From: Butyrivibrio hungatei DSM 14810
GTDB taxonomy: Bacteria; Bacillota; Clostridia; Lachnospirales; Lachnospiraceae
Direction: 5' to 3'
Assembly (NCBI RefSeq): GCF_900143205.1
Contig: NZ_FRDH01000004.1
Coordinates: 23,013 to 87,012 of the forward strand
DNA length: 64,000 nucleotides
A program made the position numbers and the translations under genes. Below are positions 34,259 to 42,747 of this stretch, in pieces; the first letter of the stretch is position 1, and each line of letters begins with the position of its first letter. The notes beneath the pieces are model-generated. The model had not been told where the DNA came from and did no database searches. It worked only from the letters and a program-made list of their open reading frames with translations.

Positions 34259-35833
34259 ATGAAAAAGCAAAGAAAGGTATTGTCACTATTGTTAGGCATG
34301 TCTGTATTTGCCGGGGCGATCACTGGATGTGGAGGATCCAGAGTATACGAAGCTACATCATCTGACACGTATACGGAAGCAGCCTACGAAACGGCAGAAT
34401 ACGAATACTACACCGTGCCTGAAAACACTGAGTCTTATGAAAAGCCTGATGAAAATGGTTTCTTTGTAACTCAGGTTCAGCCGCTTTCAACTTTTGCAGC
34501 TGATGTGGATACAGCATCCTATGCAAATATCCGTAGAATGATCGAAAGCAAATACAGCTTATCTGATATTAACGCAGATGCTGTAAGACCAGAAGAATTC
34601 ATCAATTATTTCAACTATGATCTTAACTCACCTGAAGGAAATGACAAATTTGGAGTAACTACAGAAATTGCTCCTTGCCCATGGAACGATGATCACAAGC
34701 TTATGTTCGTGGGAGTTAAGGCGCAGGAACTTGAATCTGACGAAGAAATCGTAAATAATCTTGTATTTCTCATTGATGTATCAGGTTCAATGTTTGACGA
34801 TGATAAGCTTCCTCTTTTACAGAAGGCATTTACTGAACTTGTAAAAAATCTTCCTGATGAAGGAACAGTATCTATCGTAACTTACGCTGGTGACGACAGA
34901 GTGATCCTTGAGGGAGAAAGTCTTGCAAATAAAAAGGAAATCATCAAAGCTATAAACGACCTTGAAGCAGGTGGTTCAACAAACGGAGAAGCTGGAATCA
35001 AGAAGGCTTATCAGATCGCAGAAGCTAACTTTGTAAAGGAAGGTAATAACAGAGTTATCATTGCATCTGATGGCGATATGAATGTTGGTATCTCAAGCCC
35101 TGATGAACTTGAAAACCTCATCGAGGAAAAGAAAGAAAGTGGGGTATTCCTTTCAGTTCTTGGATTTGGCACAGGTAACTACAAGGACGACAGAATGGAA
35201 AGACTTGCTGACTGTGGTAATGGTAATTATTCATATATAGATTCAATGCTTGAGGCCAAGAAGGTTCTCGTGGAGGAGATGAATTCTACATTATATACAG
35301 TTGCAAAGGATGCTAAGTTCCAGGTAGAGTTTAATCCAAACAAGGTCAATGCTTACAGACTTATTGGATATGAGAACAGGATCATGGACGCAACAGACTT
35401 TAATGATGATACCAAGGACGGTGGTGAGATTGGATCTGGCCATACTGTAATAGCTCTTTATGAGATCATTGAAGATGGCGCTGAGTCAGCAGTTGAACTC
35501 AAGTATCAGAATAATGATGAGTCTGAAAAGAAGGATGATAGCCAGTACGCAGATGAATTTGCTACAGTAAATATCCGTTACAAAGAGCCTGATGCTGATA
35601 CTTCTGAGCTCATCAGTGTTGTAGTAAATGACGAGGCTGTATCTGAAGAGCCAAGTGAGAACCTTAAGTTTGCTGGAATGGTTGCTGAGTTTGCTATGAT
35701 CCTTAGTGACAGTGAACACAAGGGCAATTCTTCTTTTGAATACATCATGGATACATACAAGACATTAGAAAATAAAGATGAGTACAAAGAAGAGTTCAAC
35801 CAGCTGGTGCGTATGGTTTCAAAGAATAGTTAA
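34259..35833 (+). CDS. von Willebrand factor A-domain lipoprotein
   Basis: This 524-residue surface lipoprotein has a signal peptide ending in AITGC (lipobox Cys near residue 26), then a VWA N-terminal segment (FAADVDTASYANIRRMI) and a VWA domain with a MIDAS-like DVSGSM (near residue 175) metal site. The C-terminal part matches DUF3520-type regions of the YfbK-like family. The start ATG 34259 follows GGAGGG. It may bind surface ligands or assemble complexes. It lies before the ECF sigma pair, which may respond to or control it; that is inference. Confidence 0.85.
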   Translation: MKKQRKVLSLLLGMSVFAGAITGCGGSRVYEATSSDTYTEAAYETAEYEYYTVPENTESYEKPDENGFFVTQVQPLSTFAADVDTASYANIRRMIESKYSLSDINADAVRPEEFINYFNYDLNSPEGNDKFGVTTEIAPCPWNDDHKLMFVGVKAQELESDEEIVNNLVFLIDVSGSMFDDDKLPLLQKAFTELVKNLPDEGTVSIVTYAGDDRVILEGESLANKKEIIKAINDLEAGGSTNGEAGIKKAYQIAEANFVKEGNNRVIIASDGDMNVGISSPDELENLIEEKKESGVFLSVLGFGTGNYKDDRMERLADCGNGNYSYIDSMLEAKKVLVEEMNSTLYTVAKDAKFQVEFNPNKVNAYRLIGYENRIMDATDFNDDTKDGGEIGSGHTVIALYEIIEDGAESAVELKYQNNDESEKKDDSQYADEFATVNIRYKEPDADTSELISVVVNDEAVSEEPSENLKFAGMVAEFAMILSDSEHKGNSSFEYIMDTYKTLENKDEYKEEFNQLVRMVSKNS

Positions 35834-35893
35834 TAATATTTGGCCGATATGATATAATTTTTCCAATGATTACAAGAATTGGAGATTTATATT

Positions 35894-36367
35894 ATGAAGG
35901 CTCAGCCTGAAATGGTTTTAGATAAATACGGAAATATGATCTTGAGGGTTGCTTACTCATATTTGCAGAATATGAGCGACGCTGAAGATATATTGCAGGA
36001 TACTGTGATCAAATATATTAAGTCCGCACCTGAATTTGAAAATGAGAACCATGAAAAGGCGTGGCTTATAACTGTTGCATCAAACCTTAGTAAAAACAAG
36101 ATCAGATATAACAAGATTAGAGAAGCCGACGAGCTTGATGAGGGGCTTGTAGCCAAGAAGGAAGAGGATCTTTCTTTTGTCTGGGAAGCTGTTAAAGGCC
36201 TTCCTGTTACTCAAAGAGAAGTGGTCCACTTGTTTTACCAGGAAGGATATTCTACTAGAGACATTGCAAATATGCTTGAAAGAAATGAATCCACTGTGCG
36301 TTCTGATCTATTAAGAGCCAGAAAGCGGCTTAAACAAATCTTGAAGGAGGAATACGACTTTGAATAA
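35894..36367 (+). CDS. ECF-type RNA polymerase sigma factor
   Basis: This 157-residue sigma-70 family protein has region 2 (YSYLQNMSDAEDILQDTVIK) and region 4 (LPVTQREVVHLFYQEGYSTRDIANML HTH) only, as in ECF factors. The start is ATG 35894, with TTGGAG about 12 bases upstream. Its stop overlaps the start of the downstream gene by 8 bases, the usual coupling with an anti-sigma factor. Confidence 0.88.
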   Translation: MKAQPEMVLDKYGNMILRVAYSYLQNMSDAEDILQDTVIKYIKSAPEFENENHEKAWLITVASNLSKNKIRYNKIREADELDEGLVAKKEEDLSFVWEAVKGLPVTQREVVHLFYQEGYSTRDIANMLERNESTVRSDLLRARKRLKQILKEEYDFE

Positions 36368-36896
36368 ATATAATGAAGTAATGGACAATATAAAAGTAAC
36401 AGAAGATATGCGTAGCAGAATCCTTCAAAATATTGAAGCAGAGATTGGAAAAGATAGCTCAGAGGAAACAGTAACAGAACCTGTTAAGAAGGCTAAAGTA
36501 GTAGATTTTAAAAGAATCACCAGAATAGCTTCTACTGCGGCAGCAGTTATTGTGGGCGCTGTTATTCTTTCAAATGTGATGCTTAGAAACACTACAGATA
36601 GTTCAAGCTATTCAGCTCAGGTTTCAGAGGCTGAAATGTTTGCAGTAGATAAGACAGAAGCTTCTTTTGAGGCAGCAGGATCTGAAGGTGCATATGCTCC
36701 TGTAGATGAGTGCAAGACTGTTAATATTGACGGCGTAGATGTTAAGTTTTATGGTAGCGAAGGACTATACTATGCAGCAGAATGGGAGATTGACGGAGAA
36801 TCCTACAGTGCTGTATCAGACAATGTAGATGGAATCAGCTTGGAAGAAATGAGAGATCTTGTTACCAAGAACATGGAAAAAGTCAAAAACAATTGA
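36360..36896 (+). CDS. Probable anti-sigma factor, membrane
   Basis: This 178-residue protein has a cytoplasmic N-terminal part (about residues 1-55), one transmembrane helix (about 58-78, IASTAAAVIVGAVILSNVM) and an outside domain with a DUF4367-like tail. Gene order and overlap with the sigma factor suggest an anti-sigma. The start is TTG 36360 with AAGGAGG about 9 bases upstream, better than ATG 36381. No CHCC zinc motif is seen. Confidence 0.65.
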   Translation: MNKYNEVMDNIKVTEDMRSRILQNIEAEIGKDSSEETVTEPVKKAKVVDFKRITRIASTAAAVIVGAVILSNVMLRNTTDSSSYSAQVSEAEMFAVDKTEASFEAAGSEGAYAPVDECKTVNIDGVDVKFYGSEGLYYAAEWEIDGESYSAVSDNVDGISLEEMRDLVTKNMEKVKNN

Positions 36897-36940
36897 CAAA
36901 TATTTATTTCATGTTAAAGTTATTTTACTGTAGACAGAAA

Positions 36941-37287
36941 GAGCAGGATGGATGATCGCTGCCATGCAAACGAAAGGGCATGGGAGAGGAAAGTCCGGGC
37001 TTCGCAGGGCAGGATGCCAGATAACGTCTGGTGGAGGTGACTCCCAGGATAGTGCAACAGAGAGATACCGCCTGACTTATGTCAGGTAAGGGTGGAAAGG
37101 CAGTGTAAGAGACTACCGTGCTGGTGGTAACATCAGTAGCCATGTAAACCCCATCCGAAGCAAGACCGAATAGAGAGCAATGAACCGGCCCGGTTCGCTT
37201 TCAGGTGGGTCGCTTGAAACTGTCGGTGACGGCAGTTCTAGATAGATGATCATCTTAGAAGACATAACCCGGCTTATAGTCCTGCTC
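36941..37287 (+). ncRNA. rnpB: RNase P RNA, type A
   Basis: The P1 stem pairs GAGCAGGA 36941-36948 with TCCTGCTC 37280-37287. The conserved core is visible: GAGAGGAAAGTCCGGGCT, ACAGAGAGATACCGCC, AGGGTGGAAAGGCAGTGTAAGAGAC-type sequence, CCGAAGCAAGACCGAATAG and ACATAACCCGGCTTATAG. This RNA is the catalytic part of RNase P. It lies 44 bases after the anti-sigma gene. Confidence 0.95.
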
Positions 37288-37310
37288 ATTTTAGACTAAA
37301 ACATATGTAA

Positions 37311-37345
37311 GTCCTTGGATATTCCAAGGACTTATTTTTTTGCCT
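37311..37345 (+). terminator. Terminator of rnpB
   Basis: AAGTCCTTGG pairs with CCAAGGACTT, followed by ATTTTTTT. Confidence 0.88.
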
Positions 37346-37533
37346 TTAAGAACAACTTTTGCAATGTCAATCATTTATGAACGTGGTACAATTTAGGCAA
37401 ATTGAAAGCTCTTTCATAAGTTCAAGATTTGCAACTTTTTGACTTAAATATGAACTGACAAAGAATAAGTAATACTCTATGATGATAATTAAATACGAAT
37501 AATATCATTATGGATATTCAGATTGGAGGGCAT

Positions 37534-38397
37534 ATGGAACTTAGAACAGCATGTTCACCTAGAGACGAGAAGCATTATGATACTGCTAGACTGAGAGAAG
37601 AGTTTCTTATAGACGATCTTTTCCAGCCTGATACTATCAAGCTCGTTTATAGCCATATCGACAGAATCATTACTGGTTCAGCAGTTCCTGTCAAAGAGGA
37701 GCTCAAACTTACAGCAGGAGATGAACTTAGAGCAGAGTATTTCTTGCAGAGACGAGAGATGGGGGTTATCAACATCGGTGGCGCCGGTGTCATCACAATT
37801 GATGGCAAGAAGTATGACGTGGATTACAAGCAGGGTATGTATATCGGAATGGGAGCAAAAGATGTTTCTTTTGCAAGCTGCGATGCATCTAAGCCTGCAA
37901 AGTTCTACATCAACAGCGCACCAGCTCACAAGACATATCCTACAGTTCTCATTAAGAGAGAAGGTACACCATCAGAAGATGTAGTCATCATCAAAGATGA
38001 AAACAAAAAAGAACTCGGAAGCCTTGAACAGGCTAATCACAGAGTTATCAACAAGTACATTCTTCCAGGACAGGTTGAGACTTGTCAGCTCGAGATGGGT
38101 ATGACAGAACTTAAGCCAGGCAGCGTATGGAATACAATGCCTTGTCATACACACGACCGCAGAATGGAAGTATATCTTTACTTTGATATTCCAGAAGATG
38201 CACTTGTTATGCACTTTATGGGTGAACCTACAGAGACAAGACATATCATCATGAGAAATGAGCAGGCTGTTATCAGTCCTAGCTGGTCAATTCACTCAGG
38301 ATGTGGCACACAGGCTTATACATTTATCTGGGGAATGGTTGGTGAAAATCAGGATTTCGATGATATGGACGATTGTGCTATGACTGATCTTAAGTAA
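37534..38397 (+). CDS. kduI: 5-keto-4-deoxyuronate isomerase
   Basis: This 287-residue cupin enzyme converts 5-keto-4-deoxyuronate to 2,5-diketo-3-deoxygluconate in pectin breakdown. The metal-site pattern TMPCHTHDRRMEVY near residue 200 is typical of KduI. The start is ATG 37534 with GGAGGG 6 bases upstream; the in-frame ATG 37510 lacks support. An AT-rich imperfect inverted repeat at 37479-37509 may be an operator. First gene of the uronate operon. Confidence 0.93.
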   Translation: MELRTACSPRDEKHYDTARLREEFLIDDLFQPDTIKLVYSHIDRIITGSAVPVKEELKLTAGDELRAEYFLQRREMGVINIGGAGVITIDGKKYDVDYKQGMYIGMGAKDVSFASCDASKPAKFYINSAPAHKTYPTVLIKREGTPSEDVVIIKDENKKELGSLEQANHRVINKYILPGQVETCQLEMGMTELKPGSVWNTMPCHTHDRRMEVYLYFDIPEDALVMHFMGEPTETRHIIMRNEQAVISPSWSIHSGCGTQAYTFIWGMVGENQDFDDMDDCAMTDLK

Positions 38398-38468
38398 TCA
38401 CTTAGCGAGGTTTTTTCGAGCTTAGTGATCACTTAGTTCTGGCGAGTACATGGTACGAGAGCAGAACT
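38398..38468 (+). repeat. Paired-hairpin intergenic repeat, copy 1
   Basis: Hairpin A: CACTTAG 38399-38405 with CTTAGTG 38421-38427, separated by CGAGGTTTTTTCGAG-type loop. Hairpin B: AGTTCTG 38435-38441 with CAGAACT 38462-38468. It lies between kduI and kduD in the same transcript. Confidence 0.85.
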
Positions 38469-38506
38469 TCATTTTGTTTTATGTTCAAATTAAGGAGGAT
38501 ATAATC

Positions 38507-39352
38507 ATGCAGGATTTTTTAAAGAATTTTTCACTTGAAGGTAAGATCGCTTGGGTTACAGGTGCTTCTTACGGACTTGGACTTGCTTATGCAGTAGCTT
38601 TTGCACAGAGCGGAGCAAAAGTTGTATTTAACGATATCAACCAGGAACTTGTAGATAAGGGAATGGCTGAGTACAAAAAGCTTGGTATCGAAGCATTCGG
38701 TAGAGTATGCGACGTTACTAAGGAAGATCAGGTACTTAACTTTGTATCTGAAGTTGAGAAGAATGTTGGAACAATCGACATCCTTGTTAACAATGCTGGT
38801 ATCATCAAGAGAATCCCTATGATTGAGATGACTGTAGATCAGTGGCAGCAGGTTATCGATGTAGACCTTACAGGTCCATTCATCTGCTCAAAGGCTGTTC
38901 TTCCAGCTATGATCAAGAAGGGAAGCGGTAAGATCATTAACGCTTGCTCAATGATGTCAGAGTTCGGACGTGAGACAGTATCTGCTTACGCTGCTGCTAA
39001 GGGCGGACTTAAGATGCTTACAAGAAATATCTGTTCAGAGTATGGTCAGTACAATATCCAGTGTAATGCTATTGGACCTGGTTACATTGCTACTCCTCAG
39101 ACAGCACCTCTTCGTGAGAAGCAGGCTGATGGATCAATGCATCCATTCGACAGATTCATTCGTTCTAAGACACCAGCTCAGAGATGGGGCAAGACAGAAG
39201 ACCTTATGGGACTTGCAGTATTCCTCGCTTCTCCAGCTTCTGATTTCATCAATGGTCAGGTAGTTTACATTGATGGTGGTATCTCCGCTTATATTGGTCA
39301 GGATCCTAATAACCTCGATCCTTCAAAATTCCAGGATGTAGAGGAAGATTAA
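38507..39352 (+). CDS. kduD: 2-deoxy-D-gluconate 3-dehydrogenase / KduD-type SDR
   Basis: The 281-residue short-chain dehydrogenase reduces or oxidises 2,5-diketo-3-deoxygluconate/KDG with NAD(H). TGASYGLGLAYA (near residue 20) is the coenzyme motif, and SAYAAAKGGL the YxxxK active site. The start is ATG 38507 after AAGGAGG. KduD-type function is chosen over gluconate 5-dehydrogenase because of its place between kduI and the KDG genes. Confidence 0.88.
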   Translation: MQDFLKNFSLEGKIAWVTGASYGLGLAYAVAFAQSGAKVVFNDINQELVDKGMAEYKKLGIEAFGRVCDVTKEDQVLNFVSEVEKNVGTIDILVNNAGIIKRIPMIEMTVDQWQQVIDVDLTGPFICSKAVLPAMIKKGSGKIINACSMMSEFGRETVSAYAAAKGGLKMLTRNICSEYGQYNIQCNAIGPGYIATPQTAPLREKQADGSMHPFDRFIRSKTPAQRWGKTEDLMGLAVFLASPASDFINGQVVYIDGGISAYIGQDPNNLDPSKFQDVEED

Positions 39353-39376
39353 TTTATTACTTGAAAGGAAATAGAA

Positions 39377-40339
39377 ATGGATAAGATTTGTGAAGAACTT
39401 TACAAAATTGGTATTGTACCAGTAATTGCAATTGACGACGCCAAGGACGCAGAGCCACTTGCAGAGGCACTTATTAAAGGCGGTCTTCCAGCTGCAGAAG
39501 TTACTTTCCGTACAGAAGCTGCTGAAGAAGCTATCAGAATTATTTCTCAGAAATTCCCTGAGATGATCGTTGGTGCCGGAACTGTTCTCAATGCAGAGCA
39601 GGCAGATCGTGCTAAGGCTGCTGGAGCTAAGTTTATCGTAAGCCCAGGATTCAACAGATCAAACGTTGAGTACATTCAGTCAATCGGAGTACCAGTAGTA
39701 CCTGGAACAGCAACTCCCGGCGAAGTTGAGCAGGCAATTGAACTTGGTCTTGATTGCGTAAAATTCTTCCCAGCAGAGCAGAATGGTGGCATTGCCAAGA
39801 TCAAAGCTATGGCTGCACCATACACCAAGATGCACTTCATGCCTACAGGTGGTGTAAATAAGAACAACTTAAATGATTACCTTGGATTTAATAAGGTTTT
39901 CTGCTGCGGTGGTAGCTGGATGGTTAAAAAAGACCTTATTTCAGCAGGCAAGTTTGATGAGATCGAAGCAATGACAAGAGAGGCAGTTAATGCAATGCTT
40001 GGTTTCACAATGAAGCATGTTGGAATCAACCAGACAGACGCTTCTTCTGCAGAGGCTGTTGCTGATAAGTTTGATTCACTCTTTGGCTTTGCCAAGAAGG
40101 TTGGTAACTCTTCAGTATTTGCTGGAAACGTTGTAGAAGTTATGAAAGCTCAGGGCCGTGGAACATGTGGTCATATCGCTATCGGAACAAACAACGTAGA
40201 TAGAGCTGTTTATCACCTTGGTAAGCAGGGCGTTAAGTTTGATGAGACATCATTTGCCTATGATGCTGATAATCATCTCAAAGTTGCTTATCTTGCTGAT
40301 GACTTCGGCGGATTCGCTGTACATTTAGTAAAGAACTGA
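39377..40339 (+). CDS. KDPG/KHG aldolase fused to a VOC (glyoxalase-like) domain
   Basis: This 320-residue protein has an N-terminal KDPG/KHG aldolase domain (residues 1-210): Glu41 (EVTFRT) and Schiff-base Lys129 (CVKFFPAE). It splits 2-keto-3-deoxy-6-phosphogluconate into pyruvate and glyceraldehyde 3-phosphate. A C-terminal VOC-like domain of about 108 residues begins near KHVGINQTD (His214) and ends in GGFAVHLVKN. Single-domain Eda proteins are about 210 residues, so this is a fusion. The role of the VOC part is not known. It stands between kduD and kdgK. Confidence 0.88.
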   Translation: MDKICEELYKIGIVPVIAIDDAKDAEPLAEALIKGGLPAAEVTFRTEAAEEAIRIISQKFPEMIVGAGTVLNAEQADRAKAAGAKFIVSPGFNRSNVEYIQSIGVPVVPGTATPGEVEQAIELGLDCVKFFPAEQNGGIAKIKAMAAPYTKMHFMPTGGVNKNNLNDYLGFNKVFCCGGSWMVKKDLISAGKFDEIEAMTREAVNAMLGFTMKHVGINQTDASSAEAVADKFDSLFGFAKKVGNSSVFAGNVVEVMKAQGRGTCGHIAIGTNNVDRAVYHLGKQGVKFDETSFAYDADNHLKVAYLADDFGGFAVHLVKN

Positions 40340-40379
40340 TAGACAGTTAAATATTTTAGAGTTTTGGAGGACTAGATAA

Positions 40380-41405
40380 ATGGCAAAGAAAGTTGTTACA
40401 TTTGGTGAGATCATGCTGCGTCTGCAGCCAGACAATTACTTAAGATTCGTTCAGGTTGATCACCTTGAGGCTACATTTGGTGGCGGAGAGGCTAACGTTT
40501 CTGTTTCACTTGCAAACTATGGACTTGATTCAGTTTACGTTACAAAGCTTCCTAAGCATGAGATCGGACAGGCAGCTGTTAACTCTCTTAGAAAGTATGG
40601 CGTTGACACTTCTAAGATCACAAGAGGTGGAGATAGAGTTGGTATCTACTTCAATGAGAAGGGTGCTTCTCAGAGAGGTTCAAAGTGTATCTATGACCGT
40701 GCACATTCTGCAATCGCAGAGGCTGTTCCAGCTGATTTCAACTGGGACGAGATCTTTGAGGGAGCTGAATGGTTCCACTTCACAGGTATTACTCCAGCTG
40801 TAAGCGATAGCCTTGCAGAGATCACACTTGAGGCTGCTAAGAAGGCTAAGGAGCATGGACTTATGGTATCATGTGACCTTAACTACAGAGGAAAGCTCTG
40901 GAGCAAGGAAAAGGCTGGTAAGGTAATGGCTGAGATCTGCCAGTACGTAGATGTTTGTATCGCAAACGAAGAGGATGCTTCTGACGTATTTGGAATTGCA
41001 GCTTCTTCTACAGACGTTACAACAGGTAAGCTCAACAGAGAAGGCTACATCGAGGTTGCTCAGAAGCTTACAGAGAGATTTGGTTTCAAGAAAGTTGCTA
41101 TTACACTTCGTGAATCTATCTCTGCTAATGATAATAACTGGAGTGCGATGCTCTACACAGACGGACAGGCTTACTTCTCCAAGAAGTATGCGCTTCGTAT
41201 CGTTGACCGTGTTGGCGGCGGAGATTCATTTGGCGGTGGACTTATCTATAGCTGTGTAAATGGCTTTGATCCACAGGCTACTATTGAGTTTGCTGTTGCA
41301 GCATCAGCTCTCAAGCACACGATCGAAGGAGACTTCAACCTTGTTACTGTTGATGAAGTAAACAAGCTTGCAGGCGGCGACGGATCAGGCCGTATCCAGA
41401 GATAA
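40380..41405 (+). CDS. kdgK: 2-keto-3-deoxygluconate kinase
   Basis: This 341-residue PfkB-family kinase phosphorylates KDG to KDPG. PfkB signature 1 is GGGEANVSVSLANYG near residue 35, and signature 2 is DRVGGGDSFGGGL near residue 280 with the catalytic Asp. It follows the aldolase gene by 40 bases and completes the kdu/kdg pathway. Confidence 0.92.
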   Translation: MAKKVVTFGEIMLRLQPDNYLRFVQVDHLEATFGGGEANVSVSLANYGLDSVYVTKLPKHEIGQAAVNSLRKYGVDTSKITRGGDRVGIYFNEKGASQRGSKCIYDRAHSAIAEAVPADFNWDEIFEGAEWFHFTGITPAVSDSLAEITLEAAKKAKEHGLMVSCDLNYRGKLWSKEKAGKVMAEICQYVDVCIANEEDASDVFGIAASSTDVTTGKLNREGYIEVAQKLTERFGFKKVAITLRESISANDNNWSAMLYTDGQAYFSKKYALRIVDRVGGGDSFGGGLIYSCVNGFDPQATIEFAVAASALKHTIEGDFNLVTVDEVNKLAGGDGSGRIQR

Positions 41406-41428
41406 TCAAAATCTTATAATTATTCATG

Positions 41429-41468
41429 TAGACCTGTAAAAGAAAATTTCTTTTATGGGTCTATTTTT
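41429..41468 (+). terminator. Terminator of the uronate operon
   Basis: TAGACC pairs with GGTCTA around an inner TAAAAGAAA/TTTCTTTTA stem, followed by TTTTTT. Confidence 0.88.
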
Positions 41469-41595
41469 TGAAATTTTTGTTTAAAACTAACCCAAAAAAG
41501 GCATAAAACGTTGTTTAAAATTGATGACACTAATGTATAATGAAATAGAATATTTGTGTATATTCTGTGAAATCTAAACTTAGGGAGCGAGAGTT

Positions 41596-42744
41596 TTGGC
41601 TATTTCGGGGTGGGTTATAGTAAATTTTTATACAGCGCTACTTCTTATCTTGCTTATGATCTTTCAGAGTAAGACTGTCCGTACCAAAGCAGGAACTAAC
41701 TTTGTTTGCATTTTGGGCATGACGTTAGTGCTGGTATTAGCTGAAACTGTAGGACATATAGGCGAACTTTATCCTGATCGATTCATGATCTGGATGAAAT
41801 TTGGCTACTATGTTATCTATGCTCTTGATCCGGCAGACTATTTGTTTGCTTTGGTCTATATCAATTGCTGGTTGATCCCTGAAAAAGCAAAATGTCAAAA
41901 GCTCTTTTCGGCTTTATATCGCGGTTTTATGGCAACCAACTTCATTCTGGTCACAATTTCTGTACTGTTTAATTTGAAATGGTTTTATTATTTCGAAGGA
42001 TTTGAGTATCATAGAGGATCTCTGTTCTATTACAGAGGAGCTTTGATCCTTTTATTCTGCCTTTTAATGTCTGTATATGCGCTTATTAACAGAAAGAGCA
42101 TAGCACCAGGATATGTTTTGCCTATTTTTATTTTGCCTATAATTTCGCTCTTTGGAGCATTTTTGCAGATCTTTATATCTGATCTGAACATGACGTATGC
42201 ATCTATATCTATAGGTCTTCTTATTGTCTTTTTCTACCTGCAGACCAAGAACCTGGATGTGGATTATCTTACGGGCGCACTTAACAGGCGTGGAATTGAC
42301 ATTAGTGTAGAAGAAAAGATACAGTATTCATTAGCGACAGGTCAGAAATTCGCCGCTATTATGATGGATCTTGATAGATTTAAAGAAATAAACGACAATT
42401 ATGGACACCATGAGGGGGACTATGCTCTTATGGTTGTTTCTAATATATTGTTTAAGGTCTTTCCTCCAAAGTCTTCCATAGGAAGATTTGGAGGCGATGA
42501 GTTCTGCGTGGTTTGTGATATTGACGCCTTAGAGGAACTCAGGGCCAAAGTCGATATGATCGAAGATGAACTTGATCTTTGGAATTATAAGAGTGAGAAG
42601 CCTTATAAGCTTCAGGCTAGTATTGGATCTATGATATATGATCCAGCTAATAACATGACAACCAAGCAGTTCCAGATTGCTATTGACGAGCTCATGTATA
42701 AGGAAAAAAGAAAGCATCACTTAGCTGATAACAGAAGGGCATGA
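41596..42744 (+). CDS. Membrane GGDEF diguanylate cyclase
   Basis: This 382-residue protein has about seven transmembrane helices (residues 5-215) and a GGDEF domain (about 220-382) that makes c-di-GMP from GTP. The signature GGDEF is at 299-303 (GRFGGDEFCVV) and the Mg site is MMDLDRFKEIND. I see no RxxD inhibitory site upstream of GGDEF, so product inhibition may be weak. The start TTG 41596 follows GGGAGCGAGAG. It lies directly before the HD-GYP gene, pairing synthesis and breakdown. Confidence 0.9.
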   Translation: MAISGWVIVNFYTALLLILLMIFQSKTVRTKAGTNFVCILGMTLVLVLAETVGHIGELYPDRFMIWMKFGYYVIYALDPADYLFALVYINCWLIPEKAKCQKLFSALYRGFMATNFILVTISVLFNLKWFYYFEGFEYHRGSLFYYRGALILLFCLLMSVYALINRKSIAPGYVLPIFILPIISLFGAFLQIFISDLNMTYASISIGLLIVFFYLQTKNLDVDYLTGALNRRGIDISVEEKIQYSLATGQKFAAIMMDLDRFKEINDNYGHHEGDYALMVVSNILFKVFPPKSSIGRFGGDEFCVVCDIDALEELRAKVDMIEDELDLWNYKSEKPYKLQASIGSMIYDPANNMTTKQFQIAIDELMYKEKRKHHLADNRRA

Positions 42745-42747
42745 TTT

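Noticed and set aside
42529..42720. Antisense frame in the GGDEF gene
   Set aside because: Shadow of a well-supported coding region; no independent evidence.
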